Positions 1 to 9,915 of a stretch of DNA of 64,000 nt are shown here, piece after piece (the stretch's first letter is position 1; every line of letters starts with the position of its first letter). The stretch is taken from contig JAJTDP010000008.1 of NCBI GenBank assembly GCA_021300455.1, forward strand, positions 1-64,000, written 5' to 3'. The translations under genes were made by a program, and so were the position numbers. The DNA is from Sediminibacterium sp. (GTDB lineage Bacteria > Bacteroidota > Bacteroidia > Chitinophagales > Chitinophagaceae). The notes beneath the pieces are model-generated. The model made no database searches and was not told the DNA's origin. It was given only the letters and a program-made list of their open reading frames with translations.

Positions 1-439
1 CTGCTTGATTTAAAGTAAGGGCTGCAGAAAAATCAAAATTTCTTGTGACATCAAATTCTTGTTCTTTGTTATCTAAAGTCTTTTTTAAGACCACGTGCAC
101 GGTAACTGTTAATCGGTTAGTGCTTGCTTGTTGTGCGCTTACACCCACAGTTTGCGAAGGATCGTAATTGGTAATAGTTGCAAATATTTGATAATGCGCA
201 TCATCGTTATTGGTTCTAGTCAATTTCGTTTGATTCATTATTTTTTGCATCAACTTATCAGTGAGCAAAGGAGCCAATTGCGGATTTACATACCTCGCTT
301 TATTTTCTACAAAACCTATTTTAATGGTTTTGACATTTTCTGGAATAACGGCATCCCTAAAACTATAAATACCACAGCCACTTATCAATGTTGCGCAAAG
401 AGCAATGGGTAAAATAATATTGTTATACTTATTCTTCAA
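1..439 (-). CDS. lptE: LptE-like LPS assembly lipoprotein, partial (3' end beyond window start)
   Basis: Reverse-strand translation from a probable TTG start: LKNKYNNIILPIALCATLISGCGIYSFRDAVIPENVKTIKVGFVENKARYVNPQLAPLLTDKLMQKIMNQTKLTRTNNDDAHYQIFATITNYDPSQ...; lipobox-like ISGC and a Bacteroidota LptE-like pattern. Overlaps the stop of the upstream regulator. Not in the ORF track because there is no ATG. Confidence 0.7.
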   Translation of the reverse strand, partial: MKNKYNNIILPIALCATLISGCGIYSFRDAVIPENVKTIKIGFVENKARYVNPQLAPLLTDKLMQKIMNQTKLTRTNNDDAHYQIFATITNYDPSQTVGVSAQQASTNRLTVTVHVVLKKTLDNKEQEFDVTRNFDFSAALTLNQA

Positions 440-1685
440 TGTTGTATTCTTTAATTTTTCTATACAAGGTTCTTTCACTAATGCCCAAGTCGGTAGAAGC
501 GTCTTTTCTTCGGCCTCTATGTTTTTTAAGCGCCTTTAAAATTAGTTCTTTTTCCTTATCCATTATATTCAAAGATTCATCCACCTCGTAAAGGCTATTA
601 GATTCATTGTCTATAATAATAGGTTGGGGGTGATTCAAGTGCACAGTAGGCTGTGGGTTCGCTGAAGAAACATGCACAGGGCTGCTTGGCATAATATCTT
701 CTTTTAATTCATTGATTAAAGATTCTTTATTAAAATTTGCAGACTGTCCAGCAATAGAAGGGTTTTGTAATATTTCTAAAAACATTTTCTTCAATTCATT
801 CACATCTTTTTTCATATCAAAGAAAAGCTTGTATAATATTTCTCTTTCATTCGCAAATTCTCCCACTGGCGTACCAGCTGTCACCATGGGCATATTATGC
901 ATATTATGCTGTGGTAAAAAACCTGTCAAGGTTTCACTATCAATATTATCCGATTTGCGTAATACTGAAATTTGCTCTGCAATATTTTTTAGTTCTCTTA
1001 CATTACCTGGCCAGCTATACTTGGCAAGTAATTCTCTAGCTTCTTCATCTAAGAAAATAGGTTTGGTTTTATACTTCTCTGCAAAGTCCACCACAAATTT
1101 TCTAAATAACAAAGGAATATCTTCTTTGCGATCTCTTAAAGAAGGAACGCGAATAGGTACTGTGTTTAATCGATAATATAAATCTTCTCTAAATTTTCCT
1201 TTCTGTGTGTATTCAAGTAGTTCTCTATTGGTAGCAGCAATCACTCTTACATCAGACTTTTGTACTTTAGAAGAACCTACTCTTATAAATTCTCCGGTTT
1301 CTAAAACGCGTAATAAACGAGCCTGTGTGCCTAAAGGCAGTTCTCCAATCTCATCTAAAAATATAGTACCTCCGCTTACAGTTTCAAAATAACCTTTTCT
1401 ACTATCTACAGCACCTGTGAAAGATCCTTTTTCGTGTCCAAATAATTCGGAGTCAATAGTGCCTTCTGGAATGGCACCGCAGTTTACTGCAATAAAGGGA
1501 TTATGTTTTCTTGCAGATAAGCTATGAATAATTTGAGAGAAAACTTCTTTACCTACACCGCTTTCACCCACAATTAAAACGGTTAAGTCGGTAGCAGCAA
1601 CTTGCTCTGCAGTATTTAAGGCATGATTGAGTGAAGGGGTATTGCCTATGATACTAAATCTATTTTTTAAAGCTTGTAAGTCCAT
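429..1685 (-). CDS. sigma-54-dependent Fis-family transcriptional regulator
   Basis: AAA+ core with GESGVGKE, GAFTGA (GSFTGAVDS), DEIGELPLGTQARLLRVLE, and C-terminal Fis HTH (RKDASTDLGISERTLYRKIKEY). Confidence 0.93.
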   Translation of the reverse strand: MDLQALKNRFSIIGNTPSLNHALNTAEQVAATDLTVLIVGESGVGKEVFSQIIHSLSARKHNPFIAVNCGAIPEGTIDSELFGHEKGSFTGAVDSRKGYFETVSGGTIFLDEIGELPLGTQARLLRVLETGEFIRVGSSKVQKSDVRVIAATNRELLEYTQKGKFREDLYYRLNTVPIRVPSLRDRKEDIPLLFRKFVVDFAEKYKTKPIFLDEEARELLAKYSWPGNVRELKNIAEQISVLRKSDNIDSETLTGFLPQHNMHNMPMVTAGTPVGEFANEREILYKLFFDMKKDVNELKKMFLEILQNPSIAGQSANFNKESLINELKEDIMPSSPVHVSSANPQPTVHLNHPQPIIIDNESNSLYEVDESLNIMDKEKELILKALKKHRGRRKDASTDLGISERTLYRKIKEYNIEE

Positions 1686-1690
1686 GTTCT

Positions 1691-3121
1691 TTATTTTATA
1701 GTACCTATTAAAGTACCTTTTGTATATGCTGTAATAAGAATATTTACATAATCCCCTTTTTGTAAAGGATTTGTTTTTCCTTCCATTGATTTTGGAAATA
1801 CCACCACTTTATTTTGGCTGGTTCTTCCCATCCACTCTTGATCGCTTTTCTTACTATTGCCTTCAATTAAAACTTCGTAAGTATTTCCTAATTCTTTTTT
1901 ATTACTCTCATTGGATAAATGCCATTGCACATCTACAATTTCTTGTAGTCTTCTTTTCTTTACCTCTAGTGGCACATCATCTTCATATCTTTTCTCTGCT
2001 AAAGTGCCGGGACGCTCAGAATAAAAATACATATAGGCATAGTCGTAACCTGCTAATTGCATAATGCTCATAGTGTCCTGATGGTCTTCTTCGGTTTCAG
2101 TACAAAAGCCTGCAATGATATCGGCAGAGATACTACAGTCTGGCATCAGTTCTTTAATACGCGCTACTTTAGCAAGGTACCATTCGCGTGTATAAGTTCG
2201 ATTCATTAATTGCAATACGCGTGTGCTTCCACTTTGAACAGGCAGATGAATGTATTTACAAATATTATGATACTTCATCATGGTGAATAAAACTTCGTCG
2301 GTAATATCCTTAGGATGTGAAGTGCTAAAACGCACTCTTAGTAATGGACTAATTAAAGCAACGCTTTCCAATAACATTGCAAAAGTCACCTGGGTATTCG
2401 TTTCGGGGTTCGTCCAATAATAACTATCTACATTTTGACCCAATAAGGTTACTTCTTTATAACCTCTATCAAACAAGTCTTTACATTCCGCTACAATAGA
2501 AAAAGCATCTCTACTTCTTTCACGACCTCTTGTAAAAGGCACTACACAAAAACTACACATATTATTACAGCCACGCATAATAGATACAAATCCACTAATG
2601 CCATTGCTATCTAATCTAACAGGAGAAATATCGGAATAAGTTTCCTCTCTACTTAATAATACATTCACTGCTTTTTGTCCAGTGCCTGCTTCTATAATTA
2701 AATCGGGTAGGCTGCGGTAAGCATCCGGGCCAACTACTAGGTCTACTAATTTTTCTTCTTCTAAAAGTTTTGATTTTAATCTTTCCGCCATACAACCCAA
2801 AACACCCACTAACATTGCTGGCTTTTGTTCTTTATATTTTCTAAACTCAGTTAATCTTTTACGCACTGTGAGTTCTGCTTTCTCTCTAATTGAACAAGTA
2901 TTAATTAATATTAAATCGGCCATCTCCACATTACGGGTACTACCATATCCGTTTTTTTCTAAAATAGAGGCCACCACTTCACTGTCCGCAAAATTCATAG
3001 CACAGCCATAGCTTTCTATCAGAAAAAACTTAGTAAAAGGCGCTTTATTTTCACGAGATACATAGGCTTCCCCTTGTCTCATTTCATCATGTTCCTTGGT
3101 CGCCGTGGTGAATAATTCCAT
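1691..3121 (-). CDS. miaB: tRNA (N6-isopentenyl adenosine(37)-C2)-methylthiotransferase MiaB
   Basis: UPF0004 N-term ([13 protein letters not shown]), radical [27 protein letters not shown] domain. Confidence 0.96.
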   Translation of the reverse strand: MELFTTATKEHDEMRQGEAYVSRENKAPFTKFFLIESYGCAMNFADSEVVASILEKNGYGSTRNVEMADLILINTCSIREKAELTVRKRLTEFRKYKEQKPAMLVGVLGCMAERLKSKLLEEEKLVDLVVGPDAYRSLPDLIIEAGTGQKAVNVLLSREETYSDISPVRLDSNGISGFVSIMRGCNNMCSFCVVPFTRGRERSRDAFSIVAECKDLFDRGYKEVTLLGQNVDSYYWTNPETNTQVTFAMLLESVALISPLLRVRFSTSHPKDITDEVLFTMMKYHNICKYIHLPVQSGSTRVLQLMNRTYTREWYLAKVARIKELMPDCSISADIIAGFCTETEEDHQDTMSIMQLAGYDYAYMYFYSERPGTLAEKRYEDDVPLEVKKRRLQEIVDVQWHLSNESNKKELGNTYEVLIEGNSKKSDQEWMGRTSQNKVVVFPKSMEGKTNPLQKGDYVNILITAYTKGTLIGTIK

Positions 3122-3139
3122 TCAAATTGGTTTGAAACG

Positions 3140-3170
3140 CAAATTTAGTTAAAAAAGTAGAATGTGTCAA
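3140..3170 (-). promoter_or_regulatory. Bacteroidota-type promoter for miaB (TTG-N20-TAAATTTG)
   Basis: Reverse complement reads TTGacacattctacttttttaacTAAATTTG, matching the TTG / TAnnTTTG consensus. Confidence 0.55.
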
Positions 3171-3263
3171 CTTGTCAGCCATAACTTCTAATTATTTGAT
3201 AATGAAACCCTTACTTATTCTGAAGCTCATATGTGTTAATAATTTATATATAATTAGAAATCA

Positions 3264-4274
3264 ATGATTTATCAAAGGCTTCCTATATTTGAAAAAATAA
3301 TGAGTTTCATGAGAAAAAGTCTGCTATTTGTTTTGATCTTGATGGGGGTGCAAGTTGCCTCTGCTCAAAATATAGCAGTTGCTAAACTAAGATCAGAAAC
3401 TTCAAGGACTATTAAAAAAGATAACGATACGAGTTATTACAATTGGAAGCAGGGGGGGATGTATAATTTCAATTTATCGCAAAGCTCTTTAAGTAACTGG
3501 GCTGCCGGGGGAGATAATTTTAATATGGCTATTAATAGCTACTTTAATTATTTTGCCTATTTCCAAAAGCCTCGTCAAAATTGGGATAATAATCTAGACC
3601 TGAATTTAGGCTTTGTACAATCGACTAGTTTGGGGGGTCGTAAAAATGATGATAGAATAGATATCTTAAGTAAATATGGTTACCGCATTGATACCACTGG
3701 TATGTGGTATTTATCTGGCTTATTTAATTTTCGTTCTCAATTGTTTGATGGGTATAGTTTCAGTGGGTCAAATTCAAACTTTACTTCATCATTCTTATCT
3801 CCGGCATATATAATTTTATCTGCCGGTTTGGATTTCAAACCCAATAATACTTTCTCAGTTTTCTTTTCTCCCTTAACTTCTAGAACCACTTTAGTTTTAA
3901 ATACTAAACTTTCTAATTTGGGTAGTTACGGTGTACCTGTTGGTAAAAAAATAAATAGAGAAACGGGTTTATTTGTAACGGTGAATTACAGTAATACCAT
4001 TGCCCCCAATATTACTTATAGAGGTCGTGCCGATTTTTTCTCTAATTATTATGAAAAGCCTGAGAACATTAATTTATTCATGACCAATTTTTTTACCTTT
4101 AAAATCAATAAATATTTCTCTGCCTCTTATAGCTTAGATTTAATTTATGATGATAAAATAAATATTTTTGGCCCACTAAAAAAGTCTCCAGGGCTTCAAT
4201 TGAAAAGTATTATAGGAGTGGGCTATTCAAAAACCTTACAAGTTAAAAAGACCATTCTAAAACCTAAGGTTTAG
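3264..4274 (+). CDS. DUF3078 domain-containing outer-membrane-type protein
   Basis: Signal peptide (MRKSLLFVLILMGVQVASAQ) and DUF3078-like motifs (WKQGGMYNFNLSQSSLSNWAAGGDNF). Confidence 0.8.
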   Translation: MIYQRLPIFEKIMSFMRKSLLFVLILMGVQVASAQNIAVAKLRSETSRTIKKDNDTSYYNWKQGGMYNFNLSQSSLSNWAAGGDNFNMAINSYFNYFAYFQKPRQNWDNNLDLNLGFVQSTSLGGRKNDDRIDILSKYGYRIDTTGMWYLSGLFNFRSQLFDGYSFSGSNSNFTSSFLSPAYIILSAGLDFKPNNTFSVFFSPLTSRTTLVLNTKLSNLGSYGVPVGKKINRETGLFVTVNYSNTIAPNITYRGRADFFSNYYEKPENINLFMTNFFTFKINKYFSASYSLDLIYDDKINIFGPLKKSPGLQLKSIIGVGYSKTLQVKKTILKPKV

Positions 4275-5388
4275 TGATAGCTTTTAATGTGTGTTTTATC
4301 TTATTTGCTTTATGCGTGAGGTCTTGATAGTCTTTGCTCATAATGGTTACATGGCCCATTTTTCTACCAGGTTTGGTTTGTTTTTTACCATAAATATGTA
4401 CAAACACATTATCCATTTTTAAGACTTCTTCTAATCCTTCATAATAAACTTCACCGCTATGACCTTCACTACCTATTATATTCACAATGGCCGAAGGTAA
4501 AATAGCATCGGTATTGCCTAAAGGGTAGTCTAGTAAAATTCTAAGTAGCATATCGTACTGGCTACTATAATTCGCTTCAATACTATGGTGTCCGCTATTA
4601 TGCACACGGGGGGCTGTTTCGTTTACCCATACATCCTCATTATTATCTATAAATAGTTCAATCGCAAATAAACCGGGACTCTTTAAACCTTGGACTACTT
4701 TTCTAGCAATGGCCTGCGCTTTCCATAAAATTTTTTCTTCTAATTTGGCGGGGCTTAATTGATAGTCTAATAAATTATATACAGGATCAAAAATCATTTC
4801 TGCAGGAGGATATATAATGGTTTCTCCTTTGGTATTCATGCCTACAATTAAGGCAATCTCAGTAGCAATTTTTATTTTTTGTTCTAATACAGAAGGAACA
4901 TTAAAACCTAATTCAATTTCTTTTTCACTAGGTATTATTTGTACACCCTTTCCATCATAACCCCCTTCGGCCATTTTATGCACTGCAGGTAAAAAGCTAA
5001 TATGGTTTTGTAAATCGGCTTTATTTTGAGTAATGACAAATGGAGCAGTCGGAATTTCATTTTCTTTATAAAACTGCTTCTGTAAAATTTTATTCTTAAT
5101 GGTGCGAATAGCACTGGGTGTTGGGTATACTTTTACACCTTCGGCTTCCAGTTTTTCTAAGGCATCTACATTCACCGCCTCAATTTCAATGGTAATGGCG
5201 TCTAAGCCTTTTCCAAAATTATATACCGCGTCAAAGTCTTGAATATTGCCTAAGGTAAAATGATGGCATAAATGAGCAGCAGGACAGTTGGCATCATTTT
5301 CTAGTACATAGGTAATAGCATCATAGTTAGCGGCTGCTTGTAATAACATTCGTCCTAATTGACCCCCTCCTAAAATGCCTAATTTCAT
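4264..5388 (-). CDS. purK: 5-(carboxyamino)imidazole ribonucleotide synthase
   Basis: MKLGILGGGQLGRMLLQAA, ATP-grasp; native start likely at 5388 (ORF track starts at 5433). Confidence 0.95.
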   Translation of the reverse strand: MKLGILGGGQLGRMLLQAAANYDAITYVLENDANCPAAHLCHHFTLGNIQDFDAVYNFGKGLDAITIEIEAVNVDALEKLEAEGVKVYPTPSAIRTIKNKILQKQFYKENEIPTAPFVITQNKADLQNHISFLPAVHKMAEGGYDGKGVQIIPSEKEIELGFNVPSVLEQKIKIATEIALIVGMNTKGETIIYPPAEMIFDPVYNLLDYQLSPAKLEEKILWKAQAIARKVVQGLKSPGLFAIELFIDNNEDVWVNETAPRVHNSGHHSIEANYSSQYDMLLRILLDYPLGNTDAILPSAIVNIIGSEGHSGEVYYEGLEEVLKMDNVFVHIYGKKQTKPGRKMGHVTIMSKDYQDLTHKANKIKHTLKAITKP

Positions 5389-5498
5389 TGTACTATCTTT
5401 TGGCAAAGATAAGGTTCTTGGACAAGTTTTCATTTTGCATAGCGCTGAAAAGAGATTAAATTTGTCTACTTATTCATCTAGTCATTAATTAAGGTATC

Positions 5499-6263
5499 AT
5501 GTCAGCACAGTCCATTATTACGGTTAAAGACCTTGTAAAATCCTATGGCGATTTTAAAGCTGTCAAAGGCATCAGCTTTGAAGTAAAAGAAGGGGAGATT
5601 TTTGGCTTATTGGGCCCCAATGGTGCAGGAAAATCGACCACCCTTGAAATTATTGAAACCTTAAGGGAAAAAACGAGTGGTACTGTAATGGTGGGTGGCT
5701 TTGATTTAGATAAGTCGCCAGAGTCTATTAAAAAAATGATTGGCGTACAATTACAAACCGCCGGATTTTACCCTAATTTAAATTTAACTGAACTCATACA
5801 TTTATTTGTGGGGCTTTACCAAAATGAAATGGATGCAGACGCGCTACTGCAAAAAGTTAATTTACAAGACAAGGCCAAAGCAAAGTTTAAAGAGCTAAGT
5901 GGAGGACAGAAGCAAAGGTTCTCTATTGCTACTACCTTAATTAATAAACCCAAAATTATTTTCTTAGATGAACCAACTACTGGTTTAGACCCTCAAGCAA
6001 GAAGAAATTTATGGGATTTAATAAAAGAAATTAGAGAAAATGGGACGACCGTTATTATTACCACCCATTATATGGATGAGGCAGAAGTTCTATGTGATAG
6101 GGTAGCCATTATTGATAGTGGCAAGATCATTGCCATTAATACTCCCAATCATTTAATTGATGAATTAGTAGAAACCGGATTTGAAAAAGTGAAAGAAGTA
6201 AAAAAGGCGAACCTAGAAGATGTATTTATACATTTAACGGGTAAGGCGCTGAGAGAAGAATAA
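5499..6263 (+). CDS. ABC transporter ATP-binding protein (ABC-2 type)
   Basis: Walker A GPNGAGKST, signature LSGGQKQR, Walker B IIFLDEPTTGLDP, C-terminal NLEDVFIHLTG. Confidence 0.92.
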   Translation: MSAQSIITVKDLVKSYGDFKAVKGISFEVKEGEIFGLLGPNGAGKSTTLEIIETLREKTSGTVMVGGFDLDKSPESIKKMIGVQLQTAGFYPNLNLTELIHLFVGLYQNEMDADALLQKVNLQDKAKAKFKELSGGQKQRFSIATTLINKPKIIFLDEPTTGLDPQARRNLWDLIKEIRENGTTVIITTHYMDEAEVLCDRVAIIDSGKIIAINTPNHLIDELVETGFEKVKEVKKANLEDVFIHLTGKALREE

Positions 6264-6290
6264 TAATTTTAAAATATAAATTTAAATAAA

Positions 6291-6815
6291 ATGGAAGATT
6301 TGAAATACCCTATTGGTAAAGTTGAATATTTACCTTTTACAGAAGCAAATAAGAAAGCATGGATTAATGCTATTAAATTTGCCCCTGCCGATTTAGAAAT
6401 AGCCATACAACATTTAGACAAAGCACAGTTAGATACACCCTACAGAGAAGACGGTTGGACTATTCAACAAGTAATGCATCATATGGCTGATAGTCATATG
6501 AATGCCTTTATTCGATTTAAAATGGCATTAACAGAAGAAGTACCTGCTATTAAAGCTTATGATGAAAAAGCATTTGCGAATACCGCAGATTCTTTAAATA
6601 CACCTATTAATTATTCTACTACTATACTACACGCACTTCATGCGCGCTGGGTAATCTTATTAGAGTCAATGACCGATGAGCAGTTTCAAAGAAAATTATT
6701 TCATCCTGTTAAAAATGCGGAAGTAAGTTTATGGGATATGTTAGCCATATACGCTTGGCATGGTAAACATCATCTAGCGCATATTACGAATTTGTGCAAG
6801 CGAAATGGCTGGTAG
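6291..6815 (+). CDS. DinB/YfiT-family putative bacillithiol S-transferase (metal-dependent hydrolase)
   Basis: MEDLKYPIGKVEYL..., GWTIQQVMHHMADSHMNAFIRFKMALTE, YAWHGKHHLAHI (His triad). Confidence 0.85.
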   Translation: MEDLKYPIGKVEYLPFTEANKKAWINAIKFAPADLEIAIQHLDKAQLDTPYREDGWTIQQVMHHMADSHMNAFIRFKMALTEEVPAIKAYDEKAFANTADSLNTPINYSTTILHALHARWVILLESMTDEQFQRKLFHPVKNAEVSLWDMLAIYAWHGKHHLAHITNLCKRNGW

Positions 6816-6824
6816 TAGGCTTTT

Positions 6825-8156
6825 TTACTTTTTAAACAAAGCTCTATTTACTTCTGCAACTAAATAAATACTTCCAATAACAAGGATAAGGTCTTTGTCA
6901 TTCGCTTTTGCAGCAGCTTTTTCTAGTGCAATGTTTACATCGCTGTATGAATCACCTTTTAAGCCCATGGCATTTGCTTTTTCGGTAAGCTCCTCAGCTG
7001 CTAGTGCTCTAGGTAAATGTGATTGTGTAAAATAATAATGAGCATTTTTAGGAAGTAAATTAAGCGCTGCTTCAATATCTTTATCTTTTACCATTCCTGT
7101 AACAATATATAATTGTTCATAAGGGGTAGTGGCCAATTGATCAAGCATTGCTTTTATCCCGTGTTCATTATGCGCCACATCTAATACAATTCTAGGATTA
7201 GATTGAATGCATTCCCATCTTCCCATTAAACCAGTAGATGCTTTAATTTCAAGAAGTGCTTGCTGAATGTTTTCTCTAGTCAACTTCCAACCCATATCTG
7301 CTAATAATTGACAGGCTACTAAAACACCTTTTAAATTTTTAGCTTGGTATTTTCCAGGAAGGTCTGAGCTAAGAGTAAACTTTGCATCAAATAAAGGTTT
7401 GCTTAGTAAATGAATCAAGGGTTGACTAAAACTAAAGCTGGCAGTATTCCAATTATTTTCAAAGGCCTCTGCTTGAATAAAATCTTCACTAAAATAGATA
7501 GCTGCATTTTCCAATGCTGCTTTTTGAATAAAAACCGACTTGCTTTCGGGTATACTTTCACTAATTACAACAGGGGTTTGTTTTTTTATGATTCCCGCTT
7601 TCTCAGATGCAATGGCTTCAAGTGTATTTCCTAGCAAGGCCATATGATCCCAGCCAATATTGGTAATTACACTTAATATGGGTTCAATGACATTGGTGCT
7701 ATCTAATCTTCCACCTAATCCTGTTTCAATAATGGCAATATCGCAATTTTCAACAGCAAAATATTCAAATGCCATACCCACGGTGATTTCAAAAAAAGAA
7801 GGTTCAATTTCTTCAATCAATGGTTTTACTCTATTGGTGAAGGAGCTAACAAATTCTTTTTTACACATTTCACCATTCACTTTTATCCTTTCTCTAAAAT
7901 CATATAAATGAGGTGAGGTATATAATCCTGTTTTATAGCCTGCTTTTTGAAAAATGGCTGCAAGCATATGACTAGTAGAGCCTTTACCATTGGTGCCCGC
8001 AATATGAATGGTTTTAAATTTCTTTTCTGGATTGCCTAAGAAAGAACAAATTAATTGAGTGTTATGTAAATCGTTTTTGATGGCAGCCGCTCCAATACGA
8101 CTAAACATAGGAAGACGACTATATAAATAGTCAATGGTATTTTGATAATCGTTCAA
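6825..8156 (-). CDS. folC: bifunctional folylpolyglutamate synthase/dihydrofolate synthase
   Basis: HIAGTNGKGSTSHMLAAIFQKAGYKTGLYTSPHL; Mur ligase fold. Confidence 0.95.
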   Translation of the reverse strand: MNDYQNTIDYLYSRLPMFSRIGAAAIKNDLHNTQLICSFLGNPEKKFKTIHIAGTNGKGSTSHMLAAIFQKAGYKTGLYTSPHLYDFRERIKVNGEMCKKEFVSSFTNRVKPLIEEIEPSFFEITVGMAFEYFAVENCDIAIIETGLGGRLDSTNVIEPILSVITNIGWDHMALLGNTLEAIASEKAGIIKKQTPVVISESIPESKSVFIQKAALENAAIYFSEDFIQAEAFENNWNTASFSFSQPLIHLLSKPLFDAKFTLSSDLPGKYQAKNLKGVLVACQLLADMGWKLTRENIQQALLEIKASTGLMGRWECIQSNPRIVLDVAHNEHGIKAMLDQLATTPYEQLYIVTGMVKDKDIEAALNLLPKNAHYYFTQSHLPRALAAEELTEKANAMGLKGDSYSDVNIALEKAAAKANDKDLILVIGSIYLVAEVNRALFKK

Positions 8157-8166
8157 AGCTGTAGAA

Positions 8167-8949
8167 TTATTGATTTTCGAACTTAAACTTTACAGTCACA
8201 TTAGATACATGATCGGAACTGTTGAAACTAATTTTAGTTAAGTACTCTACAATGGCTCTTTTATATTTAGAATCGTTAGAGCTGGAGCCTTTTACAATTT
8301 GTACAAAACGGCCAACGCCTGTAGGGTTCACTTCAATTTCAGCATAAATAGTAGCGGGTTCTACATCTCCATTAAATGAATAAGCCTTTGTGACTCTTCT
8401 GTCGCCCTTTGTTACAAAAGGGCCACCTGTTCCTTCGTAATTTTTTCCATTGATACTCCCATTCGCCACCCCTTGATCGCCTTTGCCACCTGCAATACCT
8501 TGGTCTTTTACATTATTATAACTATCCTGATTATTACCCCCTTTGCCATTTCCACCAGCATATTTTCCCATTAAAGCTTTTGGCTTGGGAGCAGGAGGAA
8601 GGGGTAAGTTTTTAATATTGGTTTTAGCTTTCGAGGATCTGATGGCTTCATCATTAGGGTCATTGCCACTTGCATTTATTTTAACCGACTTATTAATGGC
8701 AGTTGCTTTTACACTTTTACTAGCACCCACTTCAGGTGCTGGGGCTTCTTTACTTAAGGGAGCAATTTCTCCTTGGCCCGTTGTAGTATTGCCTAAGTTC
8801 ACTTCCATATAGGCAGTAGCAGGAGGAATAACAGTAGGGGCAGGTTGCTGCCAATGCATGATAATAAATAAGCAAGACAAGGCAATACATATAAGTAAGG
8901 TGTAAGCACCTGCCTTTATATTCTTTTCTTGTTCAAAGCTTAATTGCAT
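8167..8949 (-). CDS. TonB-like energy transducer / membrane-anchored periplasmic protein
   Basis: Single N-terminal TM helix, Pro/Lys/Gly/Asn-rich linker, TonB-C-like end (YAEIEVNPTGVGRFVQIVKGSS). Confidence 0.7.
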   Translation of the reverse strand: MQLSFEQEKNIKAGAYTLLICIALSCLFIIMHWQQPAPTVIPPATAYMEVNLGNTTTGQGEIAPLSKEAPAPEVGASKSVKATAINKSVKINASGNDPNDEAIRSSKAKTNIKNLPLPPAPKPKALMGKYAGGNGKGGNNQDSYNNVKDQGIAGGKGDQGVANGSINGKNYEGTGGPFVTKGDRRVTKAYSFNGDVEPATIYAEIEVNPTGVGRFVQIVKGSSSNDSKYKRAIVEYLTKISFNSSDHVSNVTVKFKFENQ

Positions 8950-8997
8950 ACAATAAAATTAATGCAAAAATAGATCAAAACCCAAATTTGACATCCT

Positions 8998-9915
8998 TTA
9001 AGATGAATGTATGATGGGTTTAACAGGACTAGGCCATGTATTAATGATAATGCCTGTTATGATTATACAACCACTCACCACTTGTGCTGTAGAAAAGCTT
9101 TCTCCTAATAAAAATACCGCTTCAATAGAACTCAATAATGGAATTAATGTACCAAATAAAGCGGCCTTACCTGCCCCAATTTTTTGAATGGCATTATTCC
9201 ATATTAAATAAGAGATAGTTGAGTTTCCGATACCTATATAAAGTACTATCCATAAAAGTTGTTGATTAAAAACAACGGGCTGAACAAAACTCATTTCATA
9301 GGCGGCTACTGGTAATAATAAAATAGCACCAATGGCAAATAATACCAACAAGAAACTATTATTAGAAATGCCTACTGGTTTTTTACGCACAAAAACATTG
9401 TAAATACCAAAACAAGTACCTGCACCAATCATCCATAGGTCACCAGTACTTATTTGAAAATGTAAAATATTGACCAATTCACCTTTTGTTAATAAATACA
9501 CTGTGCCAATTAAGCCAAGTATGATTCCCGCAATATTTTTCCAATGTAATTTTTCATTCACAAAATAAGCAGCTAGCAATGCAGCGACAATAGGGTGTAC
9601 CGTGGATCCAAACAAGGCCATGTTAATGGCAGTAGTATAATGGCCTGCTGTATAAATTAAAGTATTGTAAACGGAGAAACCAATAAGACCCATCCAAAAG
9701 AAATAAGCTTTATTAGCTTTGAAAAGGGGCCATTCATTTTTCAAGTTTTTATAGGCAAAGGGTAACATGAAAATGGTGGCAACGATCCATCTCATAAAAG
9801 CTAAGCTTGCAGGGCCTGCTAAGTTTATTGCATAACGAGATACAATAAAATTACCCGACCAAATAATACAAGAGGTTATGGCAAGCGCTGCACCTATTTG
9901 ATTTTGTTTTCTCAA
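8998..9915 (-). CDS. DMT superfamily (EamA) transporter
   Basis: Ten hydrophobic segments; duplicated EamA pattern (SCIIWSGNFIVSRYAI, GAGTCFGIYNVFVRK). Confidence 0.88.
   Translation of the reverse strand: MRKQNQIGAALAITSCIIWSGNFIVSRYAINLAGPASLAFMRWIVATIFMLPFAYKNLKNEWPLFKANKAYFFWMGLIGFSVYNTLIYTAGHYTTAINMALFGSTVHPIVAALLAAYFVNEKLHWKNIAGIILGLIGTVYLLTKGELVNILHFQISTGDLWMIGAGTCFGIYNVFVRKKPVGISNNSFLLVLFAIGAILLLPVAAYEMSFVQPVVFNQQLLWIVLYIGIGNSTISYLIWNNAIQKIGAGKAALFGTLIPLLSSIEAVFLLGESFSTAQVVSGCIIITGIIINTWPSPVKPIIHSS

Noticed and set aside
128-412. 94-aa plus-strand ORF at the left edge
   Set aside because: The opposite strand encodes the LptE-like protein without an ATG; the plus ORF is its antisense shadow.
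712-1392. Plus-strand ORFs of 154 and 61 aa in the ORF track
   Set aside because: Antisense to the well-supported sigma-54 regulator; no recognisable domain. The same applies to most other track ORFs that lie opposite strong genes (e.g. 7410-7911, 13688-14658, 22620-23216, 52343-53974).
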